Shown: positions 1 through 6,470, counted from the first letter of the stretch. The stretch: 8,027 nucleotides of DNA from Thermococcus sp. (GCA_015522395.1 WAMH01000002.1:1-8027); one strand, 5' to 3'. Notes: generated by a model from the letters alone, not told the origin. Made by a program: numbers and translations.

Positions 1-90
1 CTCATAGCCTTCATCCAGGCCGGAGCGTTCGTCTACGGGCTGTACATCTTCGTGATGGTGATAGTGAACTTCGCGGTTTCACTGATGTGA
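1..90 (+). CDS. C-terminal fragment of an unidentified membrane protein
   Basis: Frame 1 is open from the window edge to a TGA at 88-90, giving 29 residues that end IVNFAVSLM. Nearly all are hydrophobic (LIAFIQAGAFVYGLYIFVMV...), so this is a C-terminal transmembrane helix with almost no tail. The stop lies 9 bp before the next gene, and that gene's ribosome binding site overlaps it, so the two are probably co-transcribed. The fragment is too short to name a family. A resemblance to the last helix of ATP-synthase membrane subunits or of other polytopic proteins is too weak to use. Confidence 0.6.
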   Translation, partial: LIAFIQAGAFVYGLYIFVMVIVNFAVSLM

Positions 91-99
91 GGTGGTAGA

Positions 100-1470
100 A
101 TGGGAAGGCTCTTTGGAACCTTTGGCGTCCGTGGAATAGCGAACGAGAAGATAACGCCGGAGTTCGCCCTTAAAATGGGCATGGCCTTCGGGACGATGCT
201 CAAGAGAGAAGGAAGGGAAAGGCCCCTCGTCGTGGTCGGCAGGGACACCCGCGTCAGCGGTGAAATGCTCAAGGACGCTTTAATAAGCGGCTTGCTCAGC
301 GTTGGCTGCGACGTCATTGACGTCGGCATCGCCCCAACGCCCGCCATACAGTGGGCGACAGCTCACTTCGAGGCGGACGGCGGGGCAGTTATCACCGCCA
401 GCCACAACCCACCGGAGTACAACGGCATAAAGCTCCTCGAGCCGAACGGCATGGGCCTCAAGAAAGAACGCGAGGCTGTCGTTGAGGAGATCTTCTTCAA
501 TGGAGACTTCGACAGAGCTAAATGGGACGAAATAGGCGATGTTCGCGAAGAGGACATCATCAAGCCCTACATCGAGGCGATAAAGGCCAGGGTTGATGTC
601 GAGGCGATAAAGAAGAGAAAACCGTTCGTTGTCGTTGACACATCCAACGGTGCCGGAAGCCTAACCCTCCCCTACCTCCTCAGGGAGCTCGGGTGCAAGG
701 TTGTCAGCGTTAACGCCCACCCCGACGGCCACTTTCCAGCTAGAAATCCCGAGCCGAACGAGGAGAACCTCAGGGGCTTCATGAAGATAGTAAAAGCCCT
801 GGGAGCGGACTTCGGCGTTGCTCAAGACGGGGATGCAGACAGAGCCGTCTTCATAGACGAGAACGGCAGGTTCATACAGGGCGACAGGACCTTCGCGCTC
901 GTTGCCGGTGCCGTGCTGAGGGAAAAGGGTGGCGGGCTCCTCGTAACGACAATAGCGACATCCAACCTTCTCGACGATATAGCGAAGAGAAACAATGCCA
1001 AAGTCATGCGCACAAAGGTCGGCGATTTGATAGTTGCCCGCGCTCTCCTCGAGCACAACGGCACCATCGGCGGCGAGGAAAACGGCGGCGTTATCTTCCC
1101 GGACTTCGTTCTGGGAAGAGACGGCGCGATGACTACCGCCAAGATAGTTGAAATCTTCGCCAAATCCGGCAAAAAGTTCAGCGAGCTTATCGATGAGCTT
1201 CCGAAGTACTACCAGTTCAAGACGAAGAGGCACATTGAGGGCGACAGGAAGGCGATAGTTGCCAAGGTCGCCGAACTGGCTGAAAAGAGGGGCTACAGGG
1301 CGGACACCACGGACGGAATCAAGGTTCTCTTTCCCGACGGCTGGGTTCTCGTGAGGGCCAGCGGAACCGAACCCATAATCAGGGTCTTCAGCGAGGCCAA
1401 GAGCGAGGAGAAGGCAAGGGAATACCTCGAGCTGGGACTTGAGCTGTTAGAGTATGCGATAAGGAACTGA
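100..1470 (+). CDS. glmM: Phosphohexomutase (phosphoglucosamine mutase / phosphomannomutase family)
   Basis: A complete 456-residue member of the alpha-D-phosphohexomutase family, full length for the family. These cytoplasmic enzymes interconvert sugar 6-phosphates and 1-phosphates (glucosamine, mannose or glucose), feeding nucleotide-sugar and glycan synthesis. All four family signatures are visible: the phosphoserine loop TASHNP (residues 99-104, catalytic Ser101), the Mg-binding loop DGDADR (243-248), the sugar-binding loop GGEENGG (324-330) and the C-terminal phosphate-binding loop RASGTEPIIRV (419-429). The N-terminal FGTFGVRGIAN is also typical. ATG 100 is chosen because GAGGTGGT lies just upstream (89-96), overlapping the stop of the preceding gene. 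The exact sugar specificity cannot be read from sequence: archaeal members with GEENG include glucosamine, mannose and glucose phosphomutases, so the symbol is a family label. A terminator-like T run follows the stop. Confidence 0.93.
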   Translation: MGRLFGTFGVRGIANEKITPEFALKMGMAFGTMLKREGRERPLVVVGRDTRVSGEMLKDALISGLLSVGCDVIDVGIAPTPAIQWATAHFEADGGAVITASHNPPEYNGIKLLEPNGMGLKKEREAVVEEIFFNGDFDRAKWDEIGDVREEDIIKPYIEAIKARVDVEAIKKRKPFVVVDTSNGAGSLTLPYLLRELGCKVVSVNAHPDGHFPARNPEPNEENLRGFMKIVKALGADFGVAQDGDADRAVFIDENGRFIQGDRTFALVAGAVLREKGGGLLVTTIATSNLLDDIAKRNNAKVMRTKVGDLIVARALLEHNGTIGGEENGGVIFPDFVLGRDGAMTTAKIVEIFAKSGKKFSELIDELPKYYQFKTKRHIEGDRKAIVAKVAELAEKRGYRADTTDGIKVLFPDGWVLVRASGTEPIIRVFSEAKSEEKAREYLELGLELLEYAIRN

Positions 1471-1481
1471 TTTTTCTCTCC
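1471..1481 (+). terminator. T-rich terminator after the phosphohexomutase gene
   Basis: TTTTTCTCTCC begins directly after the TGA of the mutase gene, on the coding strand. Thermococcales terminate transcription at short T/pyrimidine runs without needing a hairpin, and none is seen here. A new operon with its own candidate promoter starts about 40 bp further on. Confidence 0.5.
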
Positions 1482-1505
1482 ATCTTTAGACATTTAGAAA
1501 GTTGT

Positions 1506-1520
1506 ACCAAAATTGTTATA
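1506..1520 (+). promoter_or_regulatory. Candidate BRE/TATA promoter of the ABC exporter operon
   Basis: ACCAAAA (1506-1512), resembling a purine-rich BRE, is followed by TTGTTATA (1513-1520), the best TATA-like element in the 126-bp gap. Archaeal initiation about 25 bp downstream would put the start near 1542-1545 and leave a leader of about 50 nt before the ATG at 1597. The box departs from the TTTATATA consensus, so the call is moderate. Confidence 0.4.
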
Positions 1521-1544
1521 CCTACCACGGATGAAAGGCATATC

Positions 1545-1570
1545 GACCAAACCTAACTGGGTTAACGGTC
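1545..1570 (+). other. Imperfect inverted repeat in the exporter operon leader
   Basis: GACC (1545-1548) can pair with GGTC (1567-1570), and AACC (1550-1553) with GGTT (1560-1563), around a six-base loop, with a 1-nt versus 3-nt bulge between the two stems. It would lie at or near the predicted 5' end of the transcript, upstream of the ribosome binding site GGGGTGA (1586-1592). It could be a leader hairpin or a protein-binding site, but it is short and may be chance. Confidence 0.3.
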
Positions 1571-1596
1571 AACTCGGCGGATGACGGGGTGAGATC

Positions 1597-2613
1597 ATGG
1601 GGAAGATGACCTTAGCGGCGGCGCTTCTTATTCTTCCCATTCTTCTGGCAGAACCCGCAATGGCCGCAGCTCCATACTGGCTCAAGCCCGGCTCTCAGGT
1701 TGTTTACTTCGCCAACGGGACAATGGAGAGGGAATACGGTGGGGGAGCTTACTACATAAGAAACGGTTGCATCGCTAACCTCGGTTTCCAGAGCGCACGC
1801 CTCGTTTTCAGGGTTGTGGACGTTTCTAGGGGCTGGGCGACTATCAACGTGACGCTGGTTCTTTACGGGGATAAATCCCTCAGGTGGCCCTTCTCAGATG
1901 TATACGCCTACTACCTCTCCACCTGCAATCCGCCGTTTCCCGATCCCATCAACACCACCCCGTATGCCAGGAACAACGTCTCCCTAAAGTGGTCCGACTA
2001 CGGAACGATGCTTGCCCTGCACGGCGCTTACAGGATACATCTGTCCACAGGAATGGTCTATTCAATGGACGGTAAATTTTACGGCCACACGCTGCTCTTC
2101 GGCCTGTACCCAGTCTCCAACGGCACCTATGTTGTCCTAGGAGTTAAGCGCCTGTATTTCAACGACGTCCGCGTTCTGAACTCCACAACCTACGTAACCT
2201 ACTACCGCAACTTCACGGGACCCAACGTCCTTCTCCTGAGCGAGCCGACCAACCTCACGGACCCGAGCGGGGCGAGTGCTTTTCTAAGGACGGTGGCGGT
2301 CTTCAATCCGGGCGATGACCTGACGCTGGGTTTCATGGGCGCCGTTCCGGACCTGGAGGCCTCCCTCGGGATAGGCGTCCTCACGATAAGTGACAACAGG
2401 ATAATGGCCAGACCCCATTTCTCCGGAGGGAAACTCAAAAAGGCCGTAGCCCCCGGGATCATCCTGTACGAGTTCAGCTTTCCAAAGGCAGAGAAGACGA
2501 ACCCGCGTTCCCTCCAGCTTGCAACCGCTCCCGCAGTTTCCAGCCTCTGGGTCATACTGGCAATAGCGGGTCTTTTGCTACTCGCAGGGGTGCTCCTGCT
2601 CAGGAGGAGGTGA
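1597..2613 (+). CDS. Secreted, C-terminally anchored protein of an ABC exporter operon (unknown function)
   Basis: A 338-residue protein with no family I recognise. Residues 1-23 form a signal peptide (MGKM, a hydrophobic core LAAALLILPILLA, then an AMA/A cleavage-like site). Residues 24-313 form a hydrophilic extracytoplasmic domain rich in Tyr and Val and alternating in polarity, which suggests beta structure. Residues 314-335 form one transmembrane helix ending in RRR, placing the tail in the cytoplasm. The ectodomain has eight N-glycosylation sequons (N40, N84, N119, N127, N175, N195, N205, N219) and only two cysteines (C58, C110), which could form a disulfide. There is no lipobox. ATG 1597 is the first start after an in-frame TGA at 1582 and follows GGGGTGA. 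It is first in an operon with permease, small membrane protein and ATPase genes, so a role as the outer-face subunit of that transporter is inferred. An unrelated surface protein that merely shares the operon is possible. Confidence 0.85.
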   Translation: MGKMTLAAALLILPILLAEPAMAAAPYWLKPGSQVVYFANGTMEREYGGGAYYIRNGCIANLGFQSARLVFRVVDVSRGWATINVTLVLYGDKSLRWPFSDVYAYYLSTCNPPFPDPINTTPYARNNVSLKWSDYGTMLALHGAYRIHLSTGMVYSMDGKFYGHTLLFGLYPVSNGTYVVLGVKRLYFNDVRVLNSTTYVTYYRNFTGPNVLLLSEPTNLTDPSGASAFLRTVAVFNPGDDLTLGFMGAVPDLEASLGIGVLTISDNRIMARPHFSGGKLKKAVAPGIILYEFSFPKAEKTNPRSLQLATAPAVSSLWVILAIAGLLLLAGVLLLRRR

Positions 2614-2614
2614 T
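2606..2614 (+). promoter_or_regulatory. Full-length Shine-Dalgarno site for the permease gene
   Basis: GGAGGTGAT is fully complementary to the archaeal 16S 3' end and lies 3 nt before GTG 2618. It overlaps the last Arg codon and TGA stop of the preceding gene, so the permease is probably translationally coupled to it. It supports the GTG start. Confidence 0.75.
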
Positions 2615-2617
2615 AAC

Positions 2618-3391
2618 GTGGGAAGGTTCAGGGATCTCTTCATCTGGGAGCTTGGCGATTCGCTGAGGCTGCTGCTTTTTCTCCTGGGGGTTCCCCCCCT
2701 CACGTACCTGCTGGCGGTGGGCTACCTGAGGGCCCAGTGGGATGTGGGGTCGGTTTCTTCTCACCTTCCCCCAGTTTTCACCGCCGGCTCTTTTCTGGGG
2801 AGCATCACCGCGCTTCACCTCTTTGATTATCCCTCCCTCTCAACCGGATTCTGGGTTCTTCTCTCACTCCTCGTTGCGGTCTTCTCCGTCATGACCTTTC
2901 GCTACGACAGGGAAAACGGCTACGCGCTCTCTGTTTACTCACTTCCCTTCGGTAAGAGTGAAATATTCACGGCAAAGGTTCTCTCTGCCCTTGTACTTTC
3001 CTTACTCTCGCTCTACGTTCCCCTTCTTATCGTGGACGTGTTTCCCAACGTTGACATACTAGAAGGAATAAGGGAGATAGTTTTCACGGAGCGGTACCTC
3101 TACCTGCTCGTCTTCGCCACGTACTTCGTTCTCTTTTCGCTCTCGGTCTCAACTCTCTTCTCAGTTCTCCTGGAAAACATGTTCCTGGCGTTCATAGCAT
3201 CGTTCTTCTTCCTCGTCCTTCCCTTCTTCGCGGGCCTCAGCTGGCCGCCCTTCTCTTTCGTCCCCATGCTCGCAAGGTCGCTATCCTGGGCCTCTCCATT
3301 CTCAACGGACTGGCTCACGTGGGGGCTCGTGGTGCCGGCGCTTCTGCTGCTCGTCTCAGAGGTGATGTTCACGAGGAGGGATGTGAAGTGA
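2618..3391 (+). CDS. ABC-2-like transporter permease subunit
   Basis: A 257-residue polytopic membrane protein. About six hydrophobic helices are visible, roughly at residues 17-36, 76-94, 117-140, 160-183, 188-206 and 233-251. The cytoplasmic loop after helix 2, RYDRENGYALSVYSLPFGKSEIFTAK (split here only by description, residues 95-120), follows the ABC-2 permease pattern: an E/D-x-x-x-G segment, then a short-Leu-Pro-turn and a Lys before the next helix. This region normally contacts the ATPase. The protein probably forms the membrane channel with the ATPase encoded two genes downstream. It starts at GTG 2618 with a full Shine-Dalgarno site, 4 bp after the upstream stop. Its own stop overlaps the next start (GTGA, 3388-3391). 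The sequence is divergent, so the substrate cannot be predicted. Exporters of this type move lipids, peptides, polysaccharides or drugs. Confidence 0.8.
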   Translation: MGRFRDLFIWELGDSLRLLLFLLGVPPLTYLLAVGYLRAQWDVGSVSSHLPPVFTAGSFLGSITALHLFDYPSLSTGFWVLLSLLVAVFSVMTFRYDRENGYALSVYSLPFGKSEIFTAKVLSALVLSLLSLYVPLLIVDVFPNVDILEGIREIVFTERYLYLLVFATYFVLFSLSVSTLFSVLLENMFLAFIASFFFLVLPFFAGLSWPPFSFVPMLARSLSWASPFSTDWLTWGLVVPALLLLVSEVMFTRRDVK

Positions 3392-3828
3392 GGAGAACGC
3401 TGTTCGTGCTCATTTTAGCCTTCACGCTTTCGCTACTCGGTGTCTGGGGGGCTTACCTGACTGTGGAGGGAAGCCAAGGGTTCATAGGACCTGCCGTCAT
3501 CTCGGGCTCAAAGGACGGCATCACCTACGTCGCCGTTCATTCCTCCGGCTGGATGGTCATAAACGCGAGCTTCAACGGCAGGGGAACAGTCGTTGTGCTG
3601 GATCAGCTCTCAAACGAGGCACTCTTTGCCTCCAACGTCAGCGGCCACCTCAACGTTCCGATAGTTCTTCCCCGGGAGGGCAGCTATGCTATCTACATCC
3701 CCAACGGCTCCCTGACCCTCTCAGGTCATTACAACGGAATCCACCCCACCTCAAGGGTTCAGAAAGTCCTCTACGCTTCAATAGCGGTCCTGTCTTTTGC
3801 CCTAGCATTGTGGAGGTGGTGGAGGTGA
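3388..3828 (+). CDS. Small bitopic membrane protein with ectodomain (unknown function)
   Basis: A 146-residue protein not recognised as a known family. It begins MRRTLF and has a hydrophobic helix at about 4-23, an extracytoplasmic segment at 24-124 rich in Gly, Val and Ser with short beta-like stretches, and a second helix at about 126-142 ending LWRWWR. Both ends should face the cytoplasm. Three N-glycosylation sequons (N59, N83, N106) lie in the ectodomain, which supports the topology. GTG 3388 is chosen because GGAGGG (3375-3380) lies 7 nt before it and it overlaps the permease stop as GTGA. An upstream in-frame ATG at 3319 would run through the permease gene, has no binding site and encodes an Ala/Gly/Arg-rich leader that looks non-genuine. 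It probably serves as an accessory subunit of the ABC transporter, but no direct evidence shows this. Confidence 0.75.
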   Translation: MRRTLFVLILAFTLSLLGVWGAYLTVEGSQGFIGPAVISGSKDGITYVAVHSSGWMVINASFNGRGTVVVLDQLSNEALFASNVSGHLNVPIVLPREGSYAIYIPNGSLTLSGHYNGIHPTSRVQKVLYASIAVLSFALALWRWWR

Positions 3829-3829
3829 T
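3811..3829 (+). promoter_or_regulatory. Tandem Shine-Dalgarno-like repeat at the ATPase gene start
   Basis: TGGAGGTGG (3811-3819) and TGGAGGTGA (3820-3828) form a tandem 9-bp repeat with one mismatch. The first copy puts GGAGGTG exactly 6 nt before GTG 3825, which favours that codon as the ATPase start. The second copy plus the next base gives a perfect GGAGGTGAT that covers the start codon itself. The same bases encode the WRWWR tail of the preceding protein. Confidence 0.6.
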
Positions 3830-4502
3830 TAAAGCTGAGAAGCTGACCAAGAGGTTCGGCAAAATCGTCGCCCTCGACGGCGTCACGGTTGAAATTCCCG
3901 AGGGCTTCAACCTAATTCTCGGACCAAACGGCGGTGGTAAGAGCACGTTCTTCAAGCTTGCAACTGGTGTTTACAGACCAACTTCGGGCAGAATAAAGCT
4001 CATGGGAAAGGACCCATGGAAGGACGCCGAAGTCAAGGGAAAAATCGGCGTTGCCTACGACCCGGTCTCTTTCCCTCCCCTAATCTCAGGGAGGGAGTGG
4101 CTTGAGTTCATCGCAAGGTCAAAAGGTTACGATGAAAACGAGGTGAAGCGCGTTGAAAAGCTGTTCAAGCTCGACTTTCTGGATGAGAGAACGGGGAGCT
4201 ATTCCTCGGGAATGCTGAAGAAGTTAGCCATAGCCCAGGCTTTTGTTGGAAACCCGCAGCTCGTCATGATAGACGAACCCCTCTCCAACCTTGACTTCGA
4301 GAGTATGGAGATGTTTGTGAGACTCCTCAGGAGGGAAAAAGATGAGAGGAGTTTTCTGATAATAAGCCACATCTGGGAGCCTCTGATGCCGGTCGTTGAC
4401 AGAATTTACGTCATAGCGGGCGGGCAACTCATTCTCAGCGGAGAAAAGGAAGAGGTGGAAAACGAGGTAGAAAAGCTCTTCAAGCTACGGCTTGACGCAT
4501 AA
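3825..4502 (+). CDS. ABC transporter ATP-binding protein of the exporter operon
   Basis: A 225-residue cytoplasmic ATPase that would power the permease encoded upstream. With GTG 3825 as codon 1, it has Walker A GPNGGGKST (33-41), a degenerate signature YSSGMLKKL (126-134), Walker B LVMIDEP (146-152, catalytic Glu151), D-loop SNLD (154-157) and the H-loop His182 in IISH. The Q-loop position is unusual: where most ATPases have Gln, VAYDP carries Asp79. The opening IKAEKLTKRFG and the 225-residue length match ABC-2-type exporter ATPases (CcmA/Nat-like group). GTG 3825 overlaps the previous stop (GTGA) and has GGAGGTG 6 nt upstream. GTG 3810, 3816 and 3819 are in-frame alternatives that add up to five residues. 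The 3' end overlaps the convergent cbiO gene by 18 bp. Confidence 0.92.
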   Translation: MIKAEKLTKRFGKIVALDGVTVEIPEGFNLILGPNGGGKSTFFKLATGVYRPTSGRIKLMGKDPWKDAEVKGKIGVAYDPVSFPPLISGREWLEFIARSKGYDENEVKRVEKLFKLDFLDERTGSYSSGMLKKLAIAQAFVGNPQLVMIDEPLSNLDFESMEMFVRLLRREKDERSFLIISHIWEPLMPVVDRIYVIAGGQLILSGEKEEVENEVEKLFKLRLDA

Positions 4503-5297
4503 TCCACTCAGTATCTCACCGGCCTCCTCAACGCTGAGCGGTGTTTCCTTCAGTCCCAGCATGTGGAAAAGTTTCACTATCTCCGGGACGTCAAGATTGG
4601 CGCTCTCTATCAGTTCCGGTCTTGAGAAAAGCTCCCTCGGTGTTCCCTCAAATAGGACTTCTCCTTTGAGCACGTAAACCCTGTCCGCCAAGCGGATGAG
4701 CCTGAGGTCGTGGGTTACAACAACAACCGTCTTTTTCTCGGCCTTCCATCCCCTTATCATCTCCAGAACGAAGTTTCTGTTTCTCAGGTCAAGGTCCCTC
4801 GTCGGTTCGTCGAGGAGCAGGACTTCAGGTTCCATGCTCGTCACGCATGCTATAGAGGCCTTTTTCTTCTCCCCTCCGCTGAGGTTGTAGGGATGTCTCT
4901 CGGCAAGCCTTTCTATTCCAAGTTTTCTGAGCTCTTCCCGGGCCCGTTTCAGCCCCTTCTCTTTCCCCCACAGGTGGACCGGGCCGAAGGCCACATCCTC
5001 CAGAACGGTCGCGCTGAAAAGCATGACGTCCGGGTTCTGGAACAGGAATCCAACCTTCCGCCGGAACTCTGGGTCTGTCATGGTTTCCTCCGTTATCGGC
5101 TTCCCCTCGAAGAGTATCTCCCCCTCACTTGGTAACACAAGTGCGTCCATCAGCTTCAGGAGGGTCGTTTTTCCCGCGCCGTTGGGGCCAACTATCGCCA
5201 CGGTTTCCCCTTTTTCTATCTCCATGTTGATGTTCCTCAGCGCCCATTCTCCGGTTGGGTATCGGTATGAGACGTTTTTAATCTCGTAAACCTTCAT
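4485..5297 (-). CDS. cbiO: ECF transporter ATPase CbiO (cobalt/nickel importer)
   Basis: A 270-residue ATPase of the energy-coupling-factor type that drives uptake of Co2+ or Ni2+ with the CbiQ and CbiM proteins encoded upstream. It opens KNVSYRYP, typical of CbiO/EcfA. Walker A is GPNGAGKTT (37-45), the Q-loop is FQNPD (Gln87), the signature is LSGGEKKK (139-146), Walker B is VLLLDEP (159-165, Glu164) and the H-loop is THD (His196). The D-loop reads RDLD (167-170) rather than the usual AGLD. The roughly 50-residue tail after the last nucleotide-binding motif (RELFSRPELI...) is typical of CbiO. The ATG at 5295-5297 overlaps the cbiQ stop as ATGA and follows GAGGGGG (5303-5309). It is last in the metal-uptake operon, and its 3' end overlaps the convergent exporter ATPase gene by 18 bp. 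Confidence 0.95.
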   Translation of the reverse strand: MKVYEIKNVSYRYPTGEWALRNINMEIEKGETVAIVGPNGAGKTTLLKLMDALVLPSEGEILFEGKPITEETMTDPEFRRKVGFLFQNPDVMLFSATVLEDVAFGPVHLWGKEKGLKRAREELRKLGIERLAERHPYNLSGGEKKKASIACVTSMEPEVLLLDEPTRDLDLRNRNFVLEMIRGWKAEKKTVVVVTHDLRLIRLADRVYVLKGEVLFEGTPRELFSRPELIESANLDVPEIVKLFHMLGLKETPLSVEEAGEILSGLCVKP

Positions 5298-6106
5298 AGT
5301 AACCCCCTCGTGAAGGCCAGAGTAAGAAGGACAACAAGCGCTGTTACGATTGAGAAAGCGTAGTCCACCTTTCCAAGCCGGAACTCCCTTATAGGCTGAA
5401 CTTCGTTGGTGTAGCCCCTTGAAAGCATGGCGTAGTAAATGTCTTCTCCAAGGGCGTTTGCCTTTATGAAAGTTGCACCTATGTGTTTTCCTGCCTCCTT
5501 CCAGCTTTCCACCATGCCGAGTTCACCCGCGAGTCTTGCACGTCGAGAGTGCATGGCATCTAAGAGAAGCTTCGCAAGAAGGAAGACGTACCTGTAGGTG
5601 AGGGTGGTTATCGTTATTACCATTCCGGGAACCCTGAACGAGGCTAGGGCCGAAACTATCTCGTTCCACCTGCTCGTCATTGTGAACAGTATTGCATAGG
5701 AAACGGCCGTTGCAACTCTCAGCGTGAACAGAACCGCCCAGCGGATTCCCTCCCATGTTGCAGTAAGGCCGAGAACTTTGAAAGCCGTCTCACCTGGGAC
5801 CATAAAAATCGATGGGATGGCAATTATCCCGGTGAATACTGGAATGAAAATCCAGACCCTTTTTGTGAACTCAACCACAGGGAGCTTTGACATGACTGCA
5901 AGAACGAGGGCAAGGAAGTAGAACGCAACCACTATCCTAATGTCTTGAAGGGAAACAACGGTTGCCACGAGAACCACAAGGGAGACCGTTTTAAGCCGTG
6001 GGTCGAGGCGTTGAAGGAGGCCGTTCTTCCGGGTGTGTCTCTCCGAAAACACGGCCTCCGTTGTGAACTCCAGAACTTCCCTTGCCGTATCCTCGAGGAA
6101 CCCCAT
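5294..6106 (-). CDS. cbiQ: ECF transporter transmembrane subunit CbiQ
   Basis: A 270-residue membrane protein of the CbiQ/EcfT family, which links the ATPase to the metal-binding CbiM in the cytoplasmic membrane. Family marks, numbered from ATG 6106, are LDPRLK (34-39) just before the first helix and the two Arg-containing motifs of the coupling helices, SRRARLAGE (187-195) and MLSRGYTNE (227-235), which contact the ATPase grooves. Hydrophobic segments lie at about 40-54, 58-74, 84-104, 120-143, 164-182 and 248-268. ATG at 6104-6106 is chosen because GGTGAG (6111-6116) lies 4 nt upstream. A longer TTG start at 6118 has no such site. It lies 24 bp after the PDGLE gene, and its TGA overlaps the cbiO start. 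It is complete, with no missing motif. Confidence 0.93.
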   Translation of the reverse strand: MGFLEDTAREVLEFTTEAVFSERHTRKNGLLQRLDPRLKTVSLVVLVATVVSLQDIRIVVAFYFLALVLAVMSKLPVVEFTKRVWIFIPVFTGIIAIPSIFMVPGETAFKVLGLTATWEGIRWAVLFTLRVATAVSYAILFTMTSRWNEIVSALASFRVPGMVITITTLTYRYVFLLAKLLLDAMHSRRARLAGELGMVESWKEAGKHIGATFIKANALGEDIYYAMLSRGYTNEVQPIREFRLGKVDYAFSIVTALVVLLTLAFTRGLL

Positions 6107-6130
6107 TGCCCTCACCAAAATTGAAAGAAA

Positions 6131-6466
6131 TCAGGAAGAAGCGCCCTTCCCAACCACGAACCTTACTAGGGCGTAGTAGAGGAATATTACAAGTGCCGTC
6201 CCGACCACCGCCGAGATGATGTATCCAATGGATGCGTGCAGTTTGTCTTCCCAGCCGGGAACGTTGTAATCTGGGAGAACCGCGTGGTTCCAGATGTCTG
6301 CTAGCTTTTCCATTCCCGGAAGCTTTTGACCGACCATCTGCTCAACGGTGTTGACGTCCCATTCACCCCACGCGTCACTGTAGTTCCAGACGAGGAGTAT
6401 CCCTATGGGTGAGAGGATTATCATGACCCCAACAATGGCGAGCAACGTTTTTGTGACCCTGTCCAT
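6131..6466 (-). CDS. PDGLE-domain small subunit of the metal ECF importer (CbiN/NikN-like)
   Basis: A 111-residue protein with helices at about 6-28 and 79-103 and an external loop between them. The loop carries LPDYNVPGW (64-72), the conserved segment of the PDGLE family, followed by the second helix beginning HASIGYIISAVVG. In this family the protein is either fused to CbiM/NikM or encoded next to it. It is thought to help metal loading of the M subunit, as CbiN does for CbiM. Here it lies between cbiM and cbiQ. Its ATG is 4 nt after the cbiM stop, with GGTGAT (6470-6475) overlapping that stop. A PDGLE partner rather than a classic CbiN points towards nickel, but this is an inference from family context. 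No symbol is given because CbiN and NikN usage differs among annotations. Confidence 0.88.
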   Translation of the reverse strand: MDRVTKTLLAIVGVMIILSPIGILLVWNYSDAWGEWDVNTVEQMVGQKLPGMEKLADIWNHAVLPDYNVPGWEDKLHASIGYIISAVVGTALVIFLYYALVRFVVGKGASS

Positions 6467-6470
6467 TCAA

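Noticed and set aside
661..1233. A 190-residue open frame antisense to the phosphohexomutase gene
   Set aside because: It lies wholly opposite a gene with all family motifs, has no recognisable domain, and is expected by chance from the GC-rich third-position bias.
3319..3387. Longer N-terminus for the small bitopic protein, starting at ATG 3319
   Set aside because: The extra 23 residues run through the permease gene, are Ala/Gly/Arg rich, have no ribosome binding site, and would precede a clear membrane helix that starts well from GTG 3388.
4710..5135. A 141-residue open frame on the plus strand opposite cbiO
   Set aside because: It covers coding DNA for an intact ABC ATPase and its translation resembles no protein family. 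It is a frame shadow.
6107..6118. TTG start for cbiQ four codons upstream
   Set aside because: No Shine-Dalgarno site precedes it, and GGTGAG is placed correctly for the ATG at 6104-6106.
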